Counted from the first letter of the stretch, positions 1-8,164 are shown. The stretch: DNA of 29,358 nt from Lacustribacter sp964460315 (GCA_964460315.1 CAYWPQ010000019.1:1-29358), one strand, 5' to 3'. Numbers and translations are program-made. The notes: generated by a model from the sequence alone, not told the origin.

Positions 1-178
1 GATCAAGAAGCACATCACGAAGCGTTCCGCCGCCAAATGCAGCAAGCCCTGCCACCACGCAGACCCCCACGGCATCAAGCTTGCGCCGAGCTGCCTCGAT
101 GATGGCGGACAGAGCGAAGGCGACCACCCCAATGATTTCGACGAGGTTAATCGCGGTGCTAAACGTGAGAGAGTTCAT
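1..178 (-). CDS. TRIC-type channel / UPF0126 family membrane protein (3' part outside window)
   Basis: Only the N-terminal 59 codons are in the window. The reverse strand from the ATG at 178 reads MNSLTFSTAINLVEIIGVV and continues as two hydrophobic segments (about residues 9-27 and 37-50) separated by a basic loop (EAARRKLDA), ending in the signature AFGGGTLRDVLLD. That Gly-rich signature is typical of the small inner-membrane family with a repeated 'glycine transporter' domain (YadS/YicG/TRIC type), thought to conduct monovalent cations or small solutes. It is divergent from the lipoprotein-argS run, with 175 bp between start codons. The Shine-Dalgarno sequence is weak. The family call is good; the substrate is unknown. 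Confidence 0.8.
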   Translation of the reverse strand, partial: MNSLTFSTAINLVEIIGVVAFALSAIIEAARRKLDAVGVCVVAGLAAFGGGTLRDVLLD

Positions 179-353
179 CTTGAGAGCAGGCAAAGAACGG
201 TGAAGAAGCCAAAAAAGTAAGTGGTGTGGATTCCGTCTAAAGGCGAATCCTCTCATGCGGGAAGGCTCGGGCGGGTTTTTTAATCGCGAAGTCGCTAAAA
301 TTCGTTCCTACGGCGTGGGAAAAAGCTGTTGCCCAAAGCCCAGATGCGCAACC

Positions 354-635
354 ATGGACTCACCCTTGAAACATCTCTTATTGCAAACTAGCCCTCGCAA
401 ACATCCATCCCTGCCCGCAGAAAACCTCGCGGCATGGCTTCGTCGCGCACGAATTGTGCTGCTGATGACTACCGCTTCCTTGATGCTGTCGGGCTGCGCC
501 ATCTACACCGTGGCGGATGCTGCCGTGTCGGTTGTTGCCACCGGTGTGAAAGTCACCGCCAAGGTGGTGGGGGCCGCAGTGGACGCGGTTACCCCAGGTG
601 ACGACGACAGCGACGAAGCCAAAAAGAAGAAATAG
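354..635 (+). CDS. Small NF038104-like lipoprotein
   Basis: A 93-residue protein with a long polar N-region, a hydrophobic stretch at residues 32-45 and a lipobox LSGC with Cys48, so it is predicted to be lipidated and anchored in the membrane. The mature part is short, beginning CAIYTVADAAVSVVATG. It is rich in Val, Ala and Thr and ends in an acidic then lysine-rich tail (DDDSDEAKKKK). It resembles a small lipoprotein family seen in proteobacteria whose function is not known. The ATG at 354 was chosen; an in-frame GTG at 315 is an alternative, and neither has a clear ribosome-binding site. The stop lies 11 bp before argS, so the two are probably co-transcribed. Confidence 0.65.
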   Translation: MDSPLKHLLLQTSPRKHPSLPAENLAAWLRRARIVLLMTTASLMLSGCAIYTVADAAVSVVATGVKVTAKVVGAAVDAVTPGDDDSDEAKKKK

Positions 636-646
636 CCCGCCCACTC

Positions 647-2449
647 ATGCTGAATTTCCAGAAAGAACAGATTGCCCAGTGGCTTTTGAATGCCGCACAG
701 GAACTGGCGGCAGCGGCCGGTAAGTCGCTGGGCGAATTCACGCTGGCCACGGCCTTGGCCACTCTTGAAAAACCCCGTCAGGCGGAACACGGCGATCTTG
801 CAACCAACGTTGCCATGCGTCTTGCGAAGCCTTTGGGCATGGCCCCGGCCGCGATTGGACAGGCGATTGCTCAGGCCCTGCGCGGATTGAAAGAAGCTCA
901 GGGTTTCCTTGCTAGCGTGGAAGTGGCTGGTCCCGGCTTTGTGAATCTGCGGCTCACCCATTCGGCCCGCGCCCAGGTGCTCATGCAAATTGCACAAGAC
1001 GGCGAAGCCTTTGGCATCTCAAAGCCAGCCTCGGACGCATCGAATGCAGGGATTGCGCCCAAGGTGCTGATTGAATTTGTGTCGGCCAACCCCACGGGCC
1101 CTTTGCATGTCGGCCATGGCCGACAGGCAGCCCTTGGCGACACCCTTTCGGCCATGCTCGAGGCGACAGGTGTCTTGGTGTCCCGCGAGTTCTATTACAA
1201 CGACGCCGGCGCCCAGATCAATAACCTAGCAATCTCGGTGCAGGCTCGCGCCAAGGGGCTCACGCCAGACGATCCCAGCTTTCCAGCCGATGGCTATCGC
1301 GGTGATTACATTGCTGACATTGCCCAGGCTTATCTGGCCCGGGCCACGACCAAGGCTGCCGACACCGAAACCATCACGGCCTCGGGTGATGTGAATGACC
1401 TCGAAGCCATTCGTCGGTTTGCGGTGAGCTATCTGCGGCACGAACAAGACCTGGACCTGCGTGCATTTGGTGTTGAGTTTGATCGTTACTACCTGGAGTC
1501 GTCGCTCTACGATGATGGACGCGTCGACGCAGCGGTCAAGGCCTTGGTGGCAAGCGGCCACACCTATGAAGAAGGCGGCGCCTTGTGGCTGCGCACGACA
1601 GATTTCGGCGACGATAAAGATCGAGTCATGCGCAAATCCGAAGGGGGCTACACCTACTTTGTTCCGGATGTTGCCTACCACGTCAGCAAATGGGAGCGTG
1701 GCTTCACCAAGGCCATCAACATTCAAGGCTCCGACCATCATGGGACCATCGCCCGGGTTCGTGCCGGCCTTCAGGCATTAAACATTGGCATTGCCCAAGG
1801 CTTTCCTGACTACATCTTGCATAAGATGGTCACCGTGATGCGCGGCGGGGCCGAGGTGAAGATCTCCAAGCGTGCAGGCAGCTACGTCACGCTGCGTGAT
1901 CTCATCAGCTGGTCGGGTGAGGTTCGAAATGAGGCTAGTGAACCCATTGCTGTGGACGAGCAACGCGGCCGTGATGCAGTTCGTTTTTTCTTGGTGTCAC
2001 GCAAGGCCGACAGCGAATTTGTGTTTGATGTTGATCTGGCGCTCTCAAAAAGTGAAGATAACCCGGTCTACTACGTTCAGTACGCCCACGCCCGAATCTG
2101 CAGCGTGATTGCTCAGGCGGAGCTAACGCTTGAGACTGCACTGAATCAACGTGGAATAGATGAGAGCCTTCTTGAGCTTTTAAGCGCCCCCCGTGAACAG
2201 GCGCTGATCAACCGGCTGTCGGATTTCCCCGCAACGATTCAGTCGTGTGCTGACGACCTTGCGCCCCACCTGATGGCATTCTATTTGCGGGATCTGGCGG
2301 CCGACTTTCATGGTTTTTACAACAGCGAACGGGTGCTGGTGGATGACCCAAAACTTCGTCAGGCCAGGCTTTTGCTTTTGGCATCGACAGCCCGAGTGCT
2401 GAAGTCAGGGCTTTCCTTGCTTGGCGTCTCGGCACCCACCCGGATGTAG
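647..2449 (+). CDS. argS: Arginyl-tRNA synthetase
   Basis: A 600-residue class I aminoacyl-tRNA synthetase that charges tRNA-Arg with arginine in the cytosol. The N-terminal additional domain (about residues 5-105) precedes the Rossmann catalytic core. The HIGH-type motif appears as HVGH at residues 154-157 in the conserved context SANPTGPLHVGHGR. The KMSKS-type loop appears as KISKRAG starting at residue 405. The C-terminal part contains the DALR anticodon-binding region (YVQYAHARI...). Length is normal for bacterial ArgS. It is followed 18 bp later by a SPOR-domain gene and then dsbA, an order I recall from Burkholderiales. Confidence 0.98.
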   Translation: MLNFQKEQIAQWLLNAAQELAAAAGKSLGEFTLATALATLEKPRQAEHGDLATNVAMRLAKPLGMAPAAIGQAIAQALRGLKEAQGFLASVEVAGPGFVNLRLTHSARAQVLMQIAQDGEAFGISKPASDASNAGIAPKVLIEFVSANPTGPLHVGHGRQAALGDTLSAMLEATGVLVSREFYYNDAGAQINNLAISVQARAKGLTPDDPSFPADGYRGDYIADIAQAYLARATTKAADTETITASGDVNDLEAIRRFAVSYLRHEQDLDLRAFGVEFDRYYLESSLYDDGRVDAAVKALVASGHTYEEGGALWLRTTDFGDDKDRVMRKSEGGYTYFVPDVAYHVSKWERGFTKAINIQGSDHHGTIARVRAGLQALNIGIAQGFPDYILHKMVTVMRGGAEVKISKRAGSYVTLRDLISWSGEVRNEASEPIAVDEQRGRDAVRFFLVSRKADSEFVFDVDLALSKSEDNPVYYVQYAHARICSVIAQAELTLETALNQRGIDESLLELLSAPREQALINRLSDFPATIQSCADDLAPHLMAFYLRDLAADFHGFYNSERVLVDDPKLRQARLLLLASTARVLKSGLSLLGVSAPTRM

Positions 2450-2467
2450 TGGTAAAGTTTTCGCATC

Positions 2468-3034
2468 ATGCGACCTGGCGCCACTCCCAACAGTAAGCCC
2501 TCAAAACTTTCTTTGTTTTGGGCCAATCCTTTTTTGGCGGGTATCGCGGTGGGCCTTCTTGCCGCAGCCATTCTTGCGCTTTACATCACTCAGTCATCGC
2601 TGCCTTTTGTGGATCGCCTGGGTGGCAAGCCAAGCCAAGGCAGCACCAAAACCTTACCCAGTACGGTTGACCCTGATTTCATTGACCCGAACAAAGGCCT
2701 AGCCTCCAAAGACGCCGGCATCACCGAATCCGCAACCGAAGCGGGGATTACTCCGGCTGACAGCAAGACGGTATCCCCCACTGGTATGACTTATCTCATT
2801 CAGGTGGGCGCCTTTAAGGCGGCTGAGGACGCCGAGCAGATGAAAGCGCGGATGGCCATTCTTGGATTTGAGGCGGTTGTCAGCGAAACGCAACGTGAGG
2901 GCACCACTCTTTTTCGCGTAAGGCTTGGGCCTTACGCATCGATGGATGAATTGAACCGTGTCCGAGCACGAGTGTCCGAGGGAGGCATTGAGTCGTCTGT
3001 GGTTCGGGTGAACCTTGGCGAACCCTCGCGCTAG
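2468..3034 (+). CDS. SPOR domain protein (FtsN-like topology)
   Basis: A 188-residue bitopic protein with a short cytoplasmic N-terminus, one membrane segment at about residues 21-41, a low-complexity periplasmic linker, and a C-terminal SPOR domain at about 107-184. The SPOR motif YLIQVGAF and the later FRVRLGPYAS are clearly visible. SPOR domains bind glycan strands stripped of stem peptides, at the division septum. FtsN-like topology suggests an envelope or division role, but no FtsN-specific essential segment can be recognised. It starts 18 bp after argS and ends 21 bp before dsbA, so all three look like one transcript. Its ribosome-binding site is weak. Confidence 0.85.
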   Translation: MRPGATPNSKPSKLSLFWANPFLAGIAVGLLAAAILALYITQSSLPFVDRLGGKPSQGSTKTLPSTVDPDFIDPNKGLASKDAGITESATEAGITPADSKTVSPTGMTYLIQVGAFKAAEDAEQMKARMAILGFEAVVSETQREGTTLFRVRLGPYASMDELNRVRARVSEGGIESSVVRVNLGEPSR

Positions 3035-3055
3035 CTGTCAATAAAGGAATGAAGC

Positions 3056-3703
3056 ATGTCGATGAATCGCCGCCAGTTTTCCATGGGGCTTGCCGCCCTG
3101 TCCGCCCAGTCGATGGTGAGCACCAACGCGTTTGCGCAGGCTCAACCTGACGAAGGCATTGATTACCGGGTGCTTCGTGAACTGGTGCCAACCTCAGCGC
3201 CGGGGAAAATCGAAGTGCTTGAGTTTTTCTGGTACGCCTGCCCCCACTGCTTTCATCTTGAGCCTCATTTAAACAAATGGAAAGCCAGCCTTGCCGCTGA
3301 TGTCGTTTTCAAGAAAGTGCATGTGGCCTTTCGTGGCGACACTCACCAGAAAATTTTCTACACGCTTGAAGCCCTGGGCAAGGCAGAGGCCTTGAATGCC
3401 AAAGTCTTTGAGGCTATTCATCAGCGTGGCAATGCCATGGGTATGCTGAAGGAAGCTTCCGAGTGGGCCAAGGGTCAGGGCCTTGACGCCGCCAAGTTCG
3501 AATCGCTATGGAATTCCTTTGGTGTCCAGACTCAGCAAAAGCGTGCCAATGCTCTGACCGCAGCCTACAAAATTGATGGCGTGCCCATGTTTGGCATCAA
3601 TGGCCGGTTTGTGACCTCGCCCGCGATGGTCGGCGGAAGCCATACACGCGCGTTGCAGGTGGTGGATTACCTGGTGAATGTTGAGCGTAAGCGTCGCCGA
3701 TAA
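3056..3703 (+). CDS. dsbA: Thiol:disulfide interchange protein DsbA
   Basis: A 215-residue periplasmic thioredoxin-fold oxidase that introduces disulfide bonds into exported proteins. The N-terminus (MSMNRRQFSMGLAALSAQS) is a signal peptide with a twin Arg (NRRQFSMG), ending near AFA-QA at residues 27-29, so Tat export is possible. The active site is CPHC (Cys62-Cys65) in FFWYACPHCFHLEP, the classic DsbA dipeptide. A cis-proline loop GVPMF is visible in the C-terminal half. AAGGA-type ribosome binding (AAAGGA about 8 nt upstream of the ATG) supports the start. It is the last gene of the argS run and converges on rsmI with 28 bp between stops. Confidence 0.95.
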   Translation: MSMNRRQFSMGLAALSAQSMVSTNAFAQAQPDEGIDYRVLRELVPTSAPGKIEVLEFFWYACPHCFHLEPHLNKWKASLAADVVFKKVHVAFRGDTHQKIFYTLEALGKAEALNAKVFEAIHQRGNAMGMLKEASEWAKGQGLDAAKFESLWNSFGVQTQQKRANALTAAYKIDGVPMFGINGRFVTSPAMVGGSHTRALQVVDYLVNVERKRRR

Positions 3704-3710
3704 CGGATGA

Positions 3711-3733
3711 AAGCGGTTTTTTAGTCCCCGCTT
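3711..3733. terminator. Weak stem-loop between convergent dsbA and rsmI
   Basis: AAGCGG at 3711-3716 pairs perfectly with CCGCTT at 3728-3733, with an 11-nt loop that itself holds six T. There is no U-run after the stem in either direction and the stem overlaps the rsmI stop codon. It is placed where a bidirectional terminator would be expected but is weak. Confidence 0.25.
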
Positions 3734-4468
3734 ATTCTTTGACGTTCTCGGTGTGTTTTCCTGCGGCCAGAACTGCGGAATAAGCCTCGTCTCGGCCAAC
3801 GCCTAGCATTTTCACTAGACATTTTGCTGCCGCCGAAGCGGGCATTTCTGCTGCAAGCAGGGCTGCCCATGACTTCAGCTGAGCCTCATGGGCAGACGCT
3901 TGGGCCTGTTCGCCAAGATCAAACACCCAGACCATCTCGCCTTTGGCCGAGCCCGGGTCCTGCAGTTTCTGTTGGGCTACCTGAACCTGCACCTTTTCGA
4001 TGGAATCTCGAATCAGGGTCTCGTGCTGTTTGGTGAGTTCGCGGCCAAAGAGCATGGGGGTGTTTGGGCCAAAGACCGTGGCGCAGTCTTCCATCGATTC
4101 CACCGCACGATGAGGGGTTTCGAAGATCACGGCAAGCCCGCCGACATGCTGAATTTTTTGTAGCCACTCAAGTCGTGCGTTCTGCTTGGCCGGAGCAAAT
4201 CCCCAAAACGTCATGGGCCAGCGGGCGAATCCACAGACACTTAGCGCGGTGATCACCGCGCTTGGGCCAGGAAGGGGCGTGACCCGAAAGCCTGCAAGCC
4301 ATGTTGCATGAACCACTTGGAATCCAGGGTCGGCGATAGCCGGTGTGCCGGCATCGGACACAAGAAGTACCGACTGATCTTGGGCAAGGGCTTCAAGCAC
4401 CCGCAGCTTGACCTCGGATTCATTGTGTTCATGCAGTGATGCGATACCACCGCGAGGCCGATGAATAC
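3732..4468 (-). CDS. rsmI: 16S rRNA (cytidine1402-2'-O)-methyltransferase, N-terminus lost in gap
   Basis: About 245 C-terminal codons of RsmI, the SAM-dependent tetrapyrrole-methylase-fold enzyme that 2'-O-methylates C1402 in the ribosomal decoding centre. Visible family signatures are LHEHNE, LVSDAGTPAIADPGF, PLPGPSAVITALS, FWGFAP and FETPHR. The family is about 280-290 residues, so roughly 40-50 N-terminal residues, including the start codon and the usual VATPIGNL segment, are missing into the 100-N gap. The reading frame cannot be followed through the gap; sequence beyond it belongs to yraN on the other strand. The head-to-head arrangement with yraN matches that in many proteobacteria. 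Confidence 0.93.
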
Positions 4469-4568
4469 NNNNNNNNNNNNNNNNNNNNNNNNNNNNNNNN
4501 NNNNNNNNNNNNNNNNNNNNNNNNNNNNNNNNNNNNNNNNNNNNNNNNNNNNNNNNNNNNNNNNNNNN
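4469..4568. other. Assembly gap (100 N)
   Basis: Exactly 100 N, a conventional scaffold placeholder, so true length is unknown. On the left rsmI lacks about 40-50 N-terminal residues and on the right yraN lacks roughly half its protein. The missing DNA must therefore hold both 5' coding ends and their divergent promoter region, which would need more than 100 bases. Confidence 0.97.
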
Positions 4569-4769
4569 TCCCGTTTCGGAGGTGCAGCCATCTCGGTGAA
4601 TTACGGAAAACGGCGGCGACTGATTCGTGCCGCTCAGTGCTGGCTTCAAAGCCATTCAAGGCATGCGTTGATGCCTACTCTGCCCGTCTGCCGATTCGAT
4701 GTGGTGGCCATCGACGGCACCGCCATTCATTGGATTCCCAATGCCTTTGGGCTCGAGGGAACTCTATAA
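4569..4769 (+). CDS. yraN: YraN / UPF0102 family nuclease-like protein, C-terminal part
   Basis: The open frame leaving the gap reads SRFGGAAISVNYGKRRRLI and continues to CRFDVVAIDG, ending at TAA 4767-4769. These are the conserved C-terminal signatures of the UPF0102 (YraN) family, which has a restriction-endonuclease-like fold. The N-terminal half, where the conserved E-x-D-L-I and E-V-K/R catalytic strands lie, is in the gap. In E. coli the neighbourhood is rsmI, lpoA, yraN, diaA, dolP. Here rsmI/yraN/dolP are retained, and no diaA lies between yraN and dolP. The family's cellular role is not settled. Confidence 0.85.
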   Translation, partial: SRFGGAAISVNYGKRRRLIRAAQCWLQSHSRHALMPTLPVCRFDVVAIDGTAIHWIPNAFGLEGTL

Positions 4770-4785
4770 TGGGCCCAAGGTCCTA
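4759..4785 (+). promoter_or_regulatory. Candidate sigma-E-type promoter for dolP
   Basis: GAACTC at 4759-4764 is separated by exactly 15 bp from GTCCTA at 4780-4785. The E. coli sigma-E pattern is GGAACTT, 15-16 bp, then GTCTGA or GTCTAA, so the match is close in both boxes and in spacing, and two extra G precede the -35. E. coli dolP (yraP) is a sigma-E regulon member. A sigma-70-like TATAAT at 4765-4770, overlapping the yraN stop codon, lacks a good -35 and is the alternative. Confidence 0.45.
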
Positions 4786-4805
4786 GTCACCAAAGGAGTT
4801 CATTC

Positions 4806-5705
4806 ATGCTGTCGTTCAACACTTTCGTCGCCAAGCCAAATCACCCGGAGCTGCATGCAGCAAGTTCCATGCGGCCAACAGGTGCGGTGGGCCATAGGCT
4901 TTGGTTGGCGATGGTGGCTTGCTCCTTGGGCTTGATGGCCACCACCCTTACGGGTTGTTTCCCTGTGGTTGCTACCGGCGTGGTCGTGGGTGCCATGTCA
5001 GTTGCGGATCGTCGAACCACGGGCGCACAAACTGACGACCAGGCCATTGAAATCAAGGCGTTCAATCGGCTGCGTGAAAACAACAAAACCAAGGCGGCTT
5101 CGCTTAGCGTGGTCAGCTTTAACCGCATTGCCCTGCTGACGGGCTACGCCCCTGATGCCGCCACTCGGGCGGAAGCACTTGAAATTGTGAAGCGCATTGA
5201 AAATGTTCGCGAGGTGCTCAACGAGGTCACGTTGGGGCCCAAGCCATCGTTAGCAACCTACAGTGGTGATGTCATCATCACCACCCGCGTGAAGAGTGCG
5301 CTGCTTGGCTCGCAAGAGGTGAAGGCCAACACCGTGAAGGTGTTCACTGAATCCGGCATCGTCTACCTGATGGGTATTGTGTCGGAGCGCGAGGCCCGGG
5401 CCGCGGCAGTGGCGGCTTCGAAAATTTCCGGTGTACGCCGAGTGGTTCGTGCATTCGAGGTGATCTCTGACAACGATCTTCAAAACCTTGAACGTCGTCT
5501 GCAGACTTCAGGCTCGGGCGCCGCGGCGGTGCCCGCTGGAACCACACCCCAGGCCGCTTCTACGGCATCAAGCTCGGGTTCCGCTGCAAACTCAGTCGCA
5601 AACTCAGCAGGCTCAAGAGTGGCTGCGCCCGAAACCCTCAGTACGCCAACCACATCCACTATCCCCACCGGCGAGGCCCCTGCGTTGGTTACCCCCATCC
5701 GCTAA
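4806..5705 (+). CDS. dolP: Two-BON-domain outer membrane lipoprotein, DolP (YraP)-like
   Basis: A 299-residue lipoprotein: hydrophobic segment at about 33-48, lipobox LTGC with Cys51, then two BON domains (roughly 85-155 and 157-232) with the recurring V.V.TESGIVYLMG-type pattern. E. coli DolP has the same two-BON lipoprotein plan, binds anionic phospholipids at the outer membrane and is needed for envelope integrity. A Ser/Ala/Thr/Pro-rich tail of about 65 residues follows the second BON domain, which makes this protein longer than the roughly 190-residue E. coli form. The start at 4806 is fixed by AAAGGAG at 4792-4798. Its position directly after yraN supports orthology. Its stop is 1 bp from that of the convergent CopZ-like gene. 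Confidence 0.88.
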   Translation: MLSFNTFVAKPNHPELHAASSMRPTGAVGHRLWLAMVACSLGLMATTLTGCFPVVATGVVVGAMSVADRRTTGAQTDDQAIEIKAFNRLRENNKTKAASLSVVSFNRIALLTGYAPDAATRAEALEIVKRIENVREVLNEVTLGPKPSLATYSGDVIITTRVKSALLGSQEVKANTVKVFTESGIVYLMGIVSEREARAAAVAASKISGVRRVVRAFEVISDNDLQNLERRLQTSGSGAAAVPAGTTPQAASTASSSGSAANSVANSAGSRVAAPETLSTPTTSTIPTGEAPALVTPIR

Positions 5706-5706
5706 T

Positions 5707-5958
5707 TCAAGAGAATGGGCGGCAGTCAAACCCCGCCGCTTCGACAGCCTCACAGATTCGTCTTACGCCTGCGTCAACGCTGTCCTGATTCGCCGGCGCC
5801 TTCCATCGAACCGCAACATGGTTGCGCTGTCGATCCACTTCAGTGACATCAACAATGCCAAGGGCTTCAATCGCCCTTGACACGGATTTCTCGCACCCTC
5901 CGCAGGTCATCCCCTCAACCGTCAGGCGTTGGGTTGGTAATGAATTTGGCTGAGTCAT
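5707..5958 (-). CDS. CopZ-like heavy-metal-associated (HMA) metallochaperone
   Basis: An 83-residue single HMA domain with the metal-binding motif GMTCGGC (Cys19, Cys22), of the ferredoxin-like family that carries Cu(I) in the cytosol to P-type ATPases. The ATG at 5958 overlaps the copA stop as ATGA, and a GGAG lies 9 nt upstream. An in-frame ATG at 5973 sits inside that ribosome-binding site, so 5958 is preferred. Translational coupling to copA implies joint expression and delivery of metal to it. CGGC rather than the CopA CAAC is within the family range. Metal identity (copper) is inferred from the partner ATPase. Confidence 0.88.
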   Translation of the reverse strand: MTQPNSLPTQRLTVEGMTCGGCEKSVSRAIEALGIVDVTEVDRQRNHVAVRWKAPANQDSVDAGVRRICEAVEAAGFDCRPFS

Positions 5959-8159
5959 GGTCGTGGTCTCCATTGAAGAATCCGTGAGGCATTCATCATC
6001 ACGGCGGCTGAACTCAGGGCCATCACACTTCCGGCAATGACTGGGGATAACAACCCTAACGCGGCAAGCGGAATGGCCAAGAGATTAAATCCAAAGGCAA
6101 AGGCAAGATTTTCCCGGACCCGCTTCATCACGTCACGCGCAAGCCGAAGGCTTTCAATCGATGCCCACAAAGGATTCTGGCTGGCCACGGTCAGATCGGC
6201 CGTTTCAAGGGCAAGCGTGGACCCTGATGCCATGGCAATACCCAACTTGGCATGGGCCATCGCAGCCGCGTCATTGATACCGTCCCCAATCATGGCCACC
6301 CTCGCGCCTTGTCGGCCCAGTTCATCAAGCACCGCAGCCTTTTGTTCGGGCGACTGTTGGCCCCAAAAATGTTGAATTTCTAAAAACCCCGCGATGCGCT
6401 CGACGGCACTGGTTCGGTCACCGGAGAGAATACTGACATTGATCTGGTCATCGCGAAGCCTGCTCATTGCAAGATGGGCATCACTGCGAAGTGTGTCCGC
6501 CACCCAGATGCGTCCAGCCCAATCTCCATTGACTGCAACATCCACCGCTGAGCAGTCTTGATGTCGTGCATCAAGCGTGTCTTGCGCGGTGAAAGCGCTA
6601 CGAACCTGGCTTTTGATCCATTCGGGTTTGCCCACCAGAACTTCGCAAGGGCTATCCGACTTAACGTCGGCCATGATGCGAGCCCGTACGCCAAGCCCAG
6701 GGTGTGTGTCGACTGTCTCACCAAGGGGAAGGCTTCGACCCTGCGCAAAGGATAAAAGCGCGCCGGCAAGGGGGTGCTCAACACCACGCTCGGCAGAGAT
6801 TGCTGCCGACAGCCATTTGGGTAGTGGCGTGCTGGCTTGGCTCAAATGAAGTTCGGACATGCCATCGTGAATCGCCACGACCGTGGGCCGCCCCGAGGTT
6901 AGCGTTCCGGTTTTATCAAAGACGACATGGTTGATTTCAGAGGCGCGCTGAAGGGCCTCGGCGCTTCGAAAGAGCCAGCCCTGGCGTGATGCTGAGGCCA
7001 GCCCCGCCGCAATGGCCGCGGGTGTTGCAAGACCCAAGGCACAGGGGCAGGCGATCACCAGCACGGCAATCGCATGGCCAATGGCCTCTCCCAACGGGGC
7101 GGCGGCCAGGGTGTGACCTAACCCCGTGAACAAGGCGATCACCAAGACGGCAGGAACAAAGACGGCCGCGATTCGATCGGCCAGGGCGGAAATTGGCGCA
7201 CGGCTTGAAAGCGCGGCAAGAATACGTTCACCAATGAGCGCCTGCCTTGACTGGCTTTGCGGCTTAAGCACCCGAACGATCAGGCTACCTGAGAGATTCG
7301 TACAGCCTGCGAAGACGAGGTCACCCGCGGTTTTTGCAGCCGGCATACTCTCACCCGTCAGACTGCTCTCATCCACCTCAGACTCACCCGACACAACTTC
7401 ACCATCAAGCGCAATCACCTCACGAATTGCGAGCCGAATCGTTTGACCTACCTGCACCTGATTAGCCGGCACTCTTGACCATTGCTGGGTTGGAGTATCC
7501 AAGACCTCAATCAATGCATCATCCGGCTGAAAGAGGTGGGCGAGCGCATCCAGTGCTTGATCACGTGCACGGTCTTCAAGATGCCGCCCAATTTTCACCA
7601 TGGCCAGCACCACAATCGAGGCCTCGAAATACAGCGGCCCATCCATCGAGCCGACACCGAGAGTCAACCAGCAGGACCAGCCATAGGCTGCGAGAGTCCC
7701 AAGGCTGACCAAGGTTTCCATGTTGGCGGAACCCGCCTTCAGAGCACGCCAGGCGCTACGATAAAAAGGCCAGGCGACAAAGCTCTGCATCACGGTGGCC
7801 AATAGCCACTGAATGGGCCAGGGAATCAGGCCGTGATGGCCGAAAAGCATGGCGCCCATTTCAGCAACCATGGGGATGAGAGCAATGATGGCCATCCAAA
7901 GCCGGAACTCTTCGCTGGTGGAGCGAGTCTTAGCGTTTATGAAAAAATCGCGGGAATGTTGATGAATCGGCCAGGCGTCATATCCGGCGCGGCGTATCGC
8001 AGCAATCGCCTCGTCAGCCGTGAGCCCCTGAACTCGTGCTCGGTGCTCGATCAGGCTGACTTCGGCCTGCACTCCTGGAATTCGCGTCAACACCTTCTCG
8101 ATGCGGCTTGAGCAGGCAGCGCAGGTCATGCCCTCGATCCTAAGGTCCAGAATCTTCAT
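5955..8159 (-). CDS. copA: Copper-type heavy metal P1B ATPase
   Basis: A 734-residue inner-membrane ATP-driven metal exporter. It has one N-terminal HMA domain with GMTCAAC (Cys13, Cys16), the actuator TGES at 268-271, the transmembrane metal site CPC (Cys371, Cys373), phosphorylation site DKTGT with Asp415, and the hinge GDGIND. In the last two membrane helices the MxxSS signature of Cu(I) pumps is present (MALSS). The other Cu(I) signature, usually N-x6-YN, reads NLAFAFGFN, with Phe for Tyr. Cu(I) is therefore the likely substrate. The downstream gene is a CopZ-like chaperone. The start codon lies only 9-18 bp from that of the divergent tlpA-like gene. Confidence 0.92.
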   Translation of the reverse strand: MKILDLRIEGMTCAACSSRIEKVLTRIPGVQAEVSLIEHRARVQGLTADEAIAAIRRAGYDAWPIHQHSRDFFINAKTRSTSEEFRLWMAIIALIPMVAEMGAMLFGHHGLIPWPIQWLLATVMQSFVAWPFYRSAWRALKAGSANMETLVSLGTLAAYGWSCWLTLGVGSMDGPLYFEASIVVLAMVKIGRHLEDRARDQALDALAHLFQPDDALIEVLDTPTQQWSRVPANQVQVGQTIRLAIREVIALDGEVVSGESEVDESSLTGESMPAAKTAGDLVFAGCTNLSGSLIVRVLKPQSQSRQALIGERILAALSSRAPISALADRIAAVFVPAVLVIALFTGLGHTLAAAPLGEAIGHAIAVLVIACPCALGLATPAAIAAGLASASRQGWLFRSAEALQRASEINHVVFDKTGTLTSGRPTVVAIHDGMSELHLSQASTPLPKWLSAAISAERGVEHPLAGALLSFAQGRSLPLGETVDTHPGLGVRARIMADVKSDSPCEVLVGKPEWIKSQVRSAFTAQDTLDARHQDCSAVDVAVNGDWAGRIWVADTLRSDAHLAMSRLRDDQINVSILSGDRTSAVERIAGFLEIQHFWGQQSPEQKAAVLDELGRQGARVAMIGDGINDAAAMAHAKLGIAMASGSTLALETADLTVASQNPLWASIESLRLARDVMKRVRENLAFAFGFNLLAIPLAALGLLSPVIAGSVMALSSAAVMMNASRILQWRPRP

Positions 8160-8164
8160 CTTCT

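Noticed and set aside
240..285. Intrinsic terminator at GGGCGGG followed by six T, before the small lipoprotein gene
   Set aside because: No complementary arm exists for the G-rich stretch, and no plus-strand gene upstream in the window needs a terminator there.
1226..1741. Long minus-strand open frame inside argS
   Set aside because: It is antisense to the highly conserved ArgS core and has no motif or ribosome-binding site.
5959..5973. Upstream ATG at 5973 as start of the CopZ-like gene
   Set aside because: It lies within the GGAG ribosome-binding site of the ATG at 5958, which has the typical 4-bp ATGA overlap with copA.
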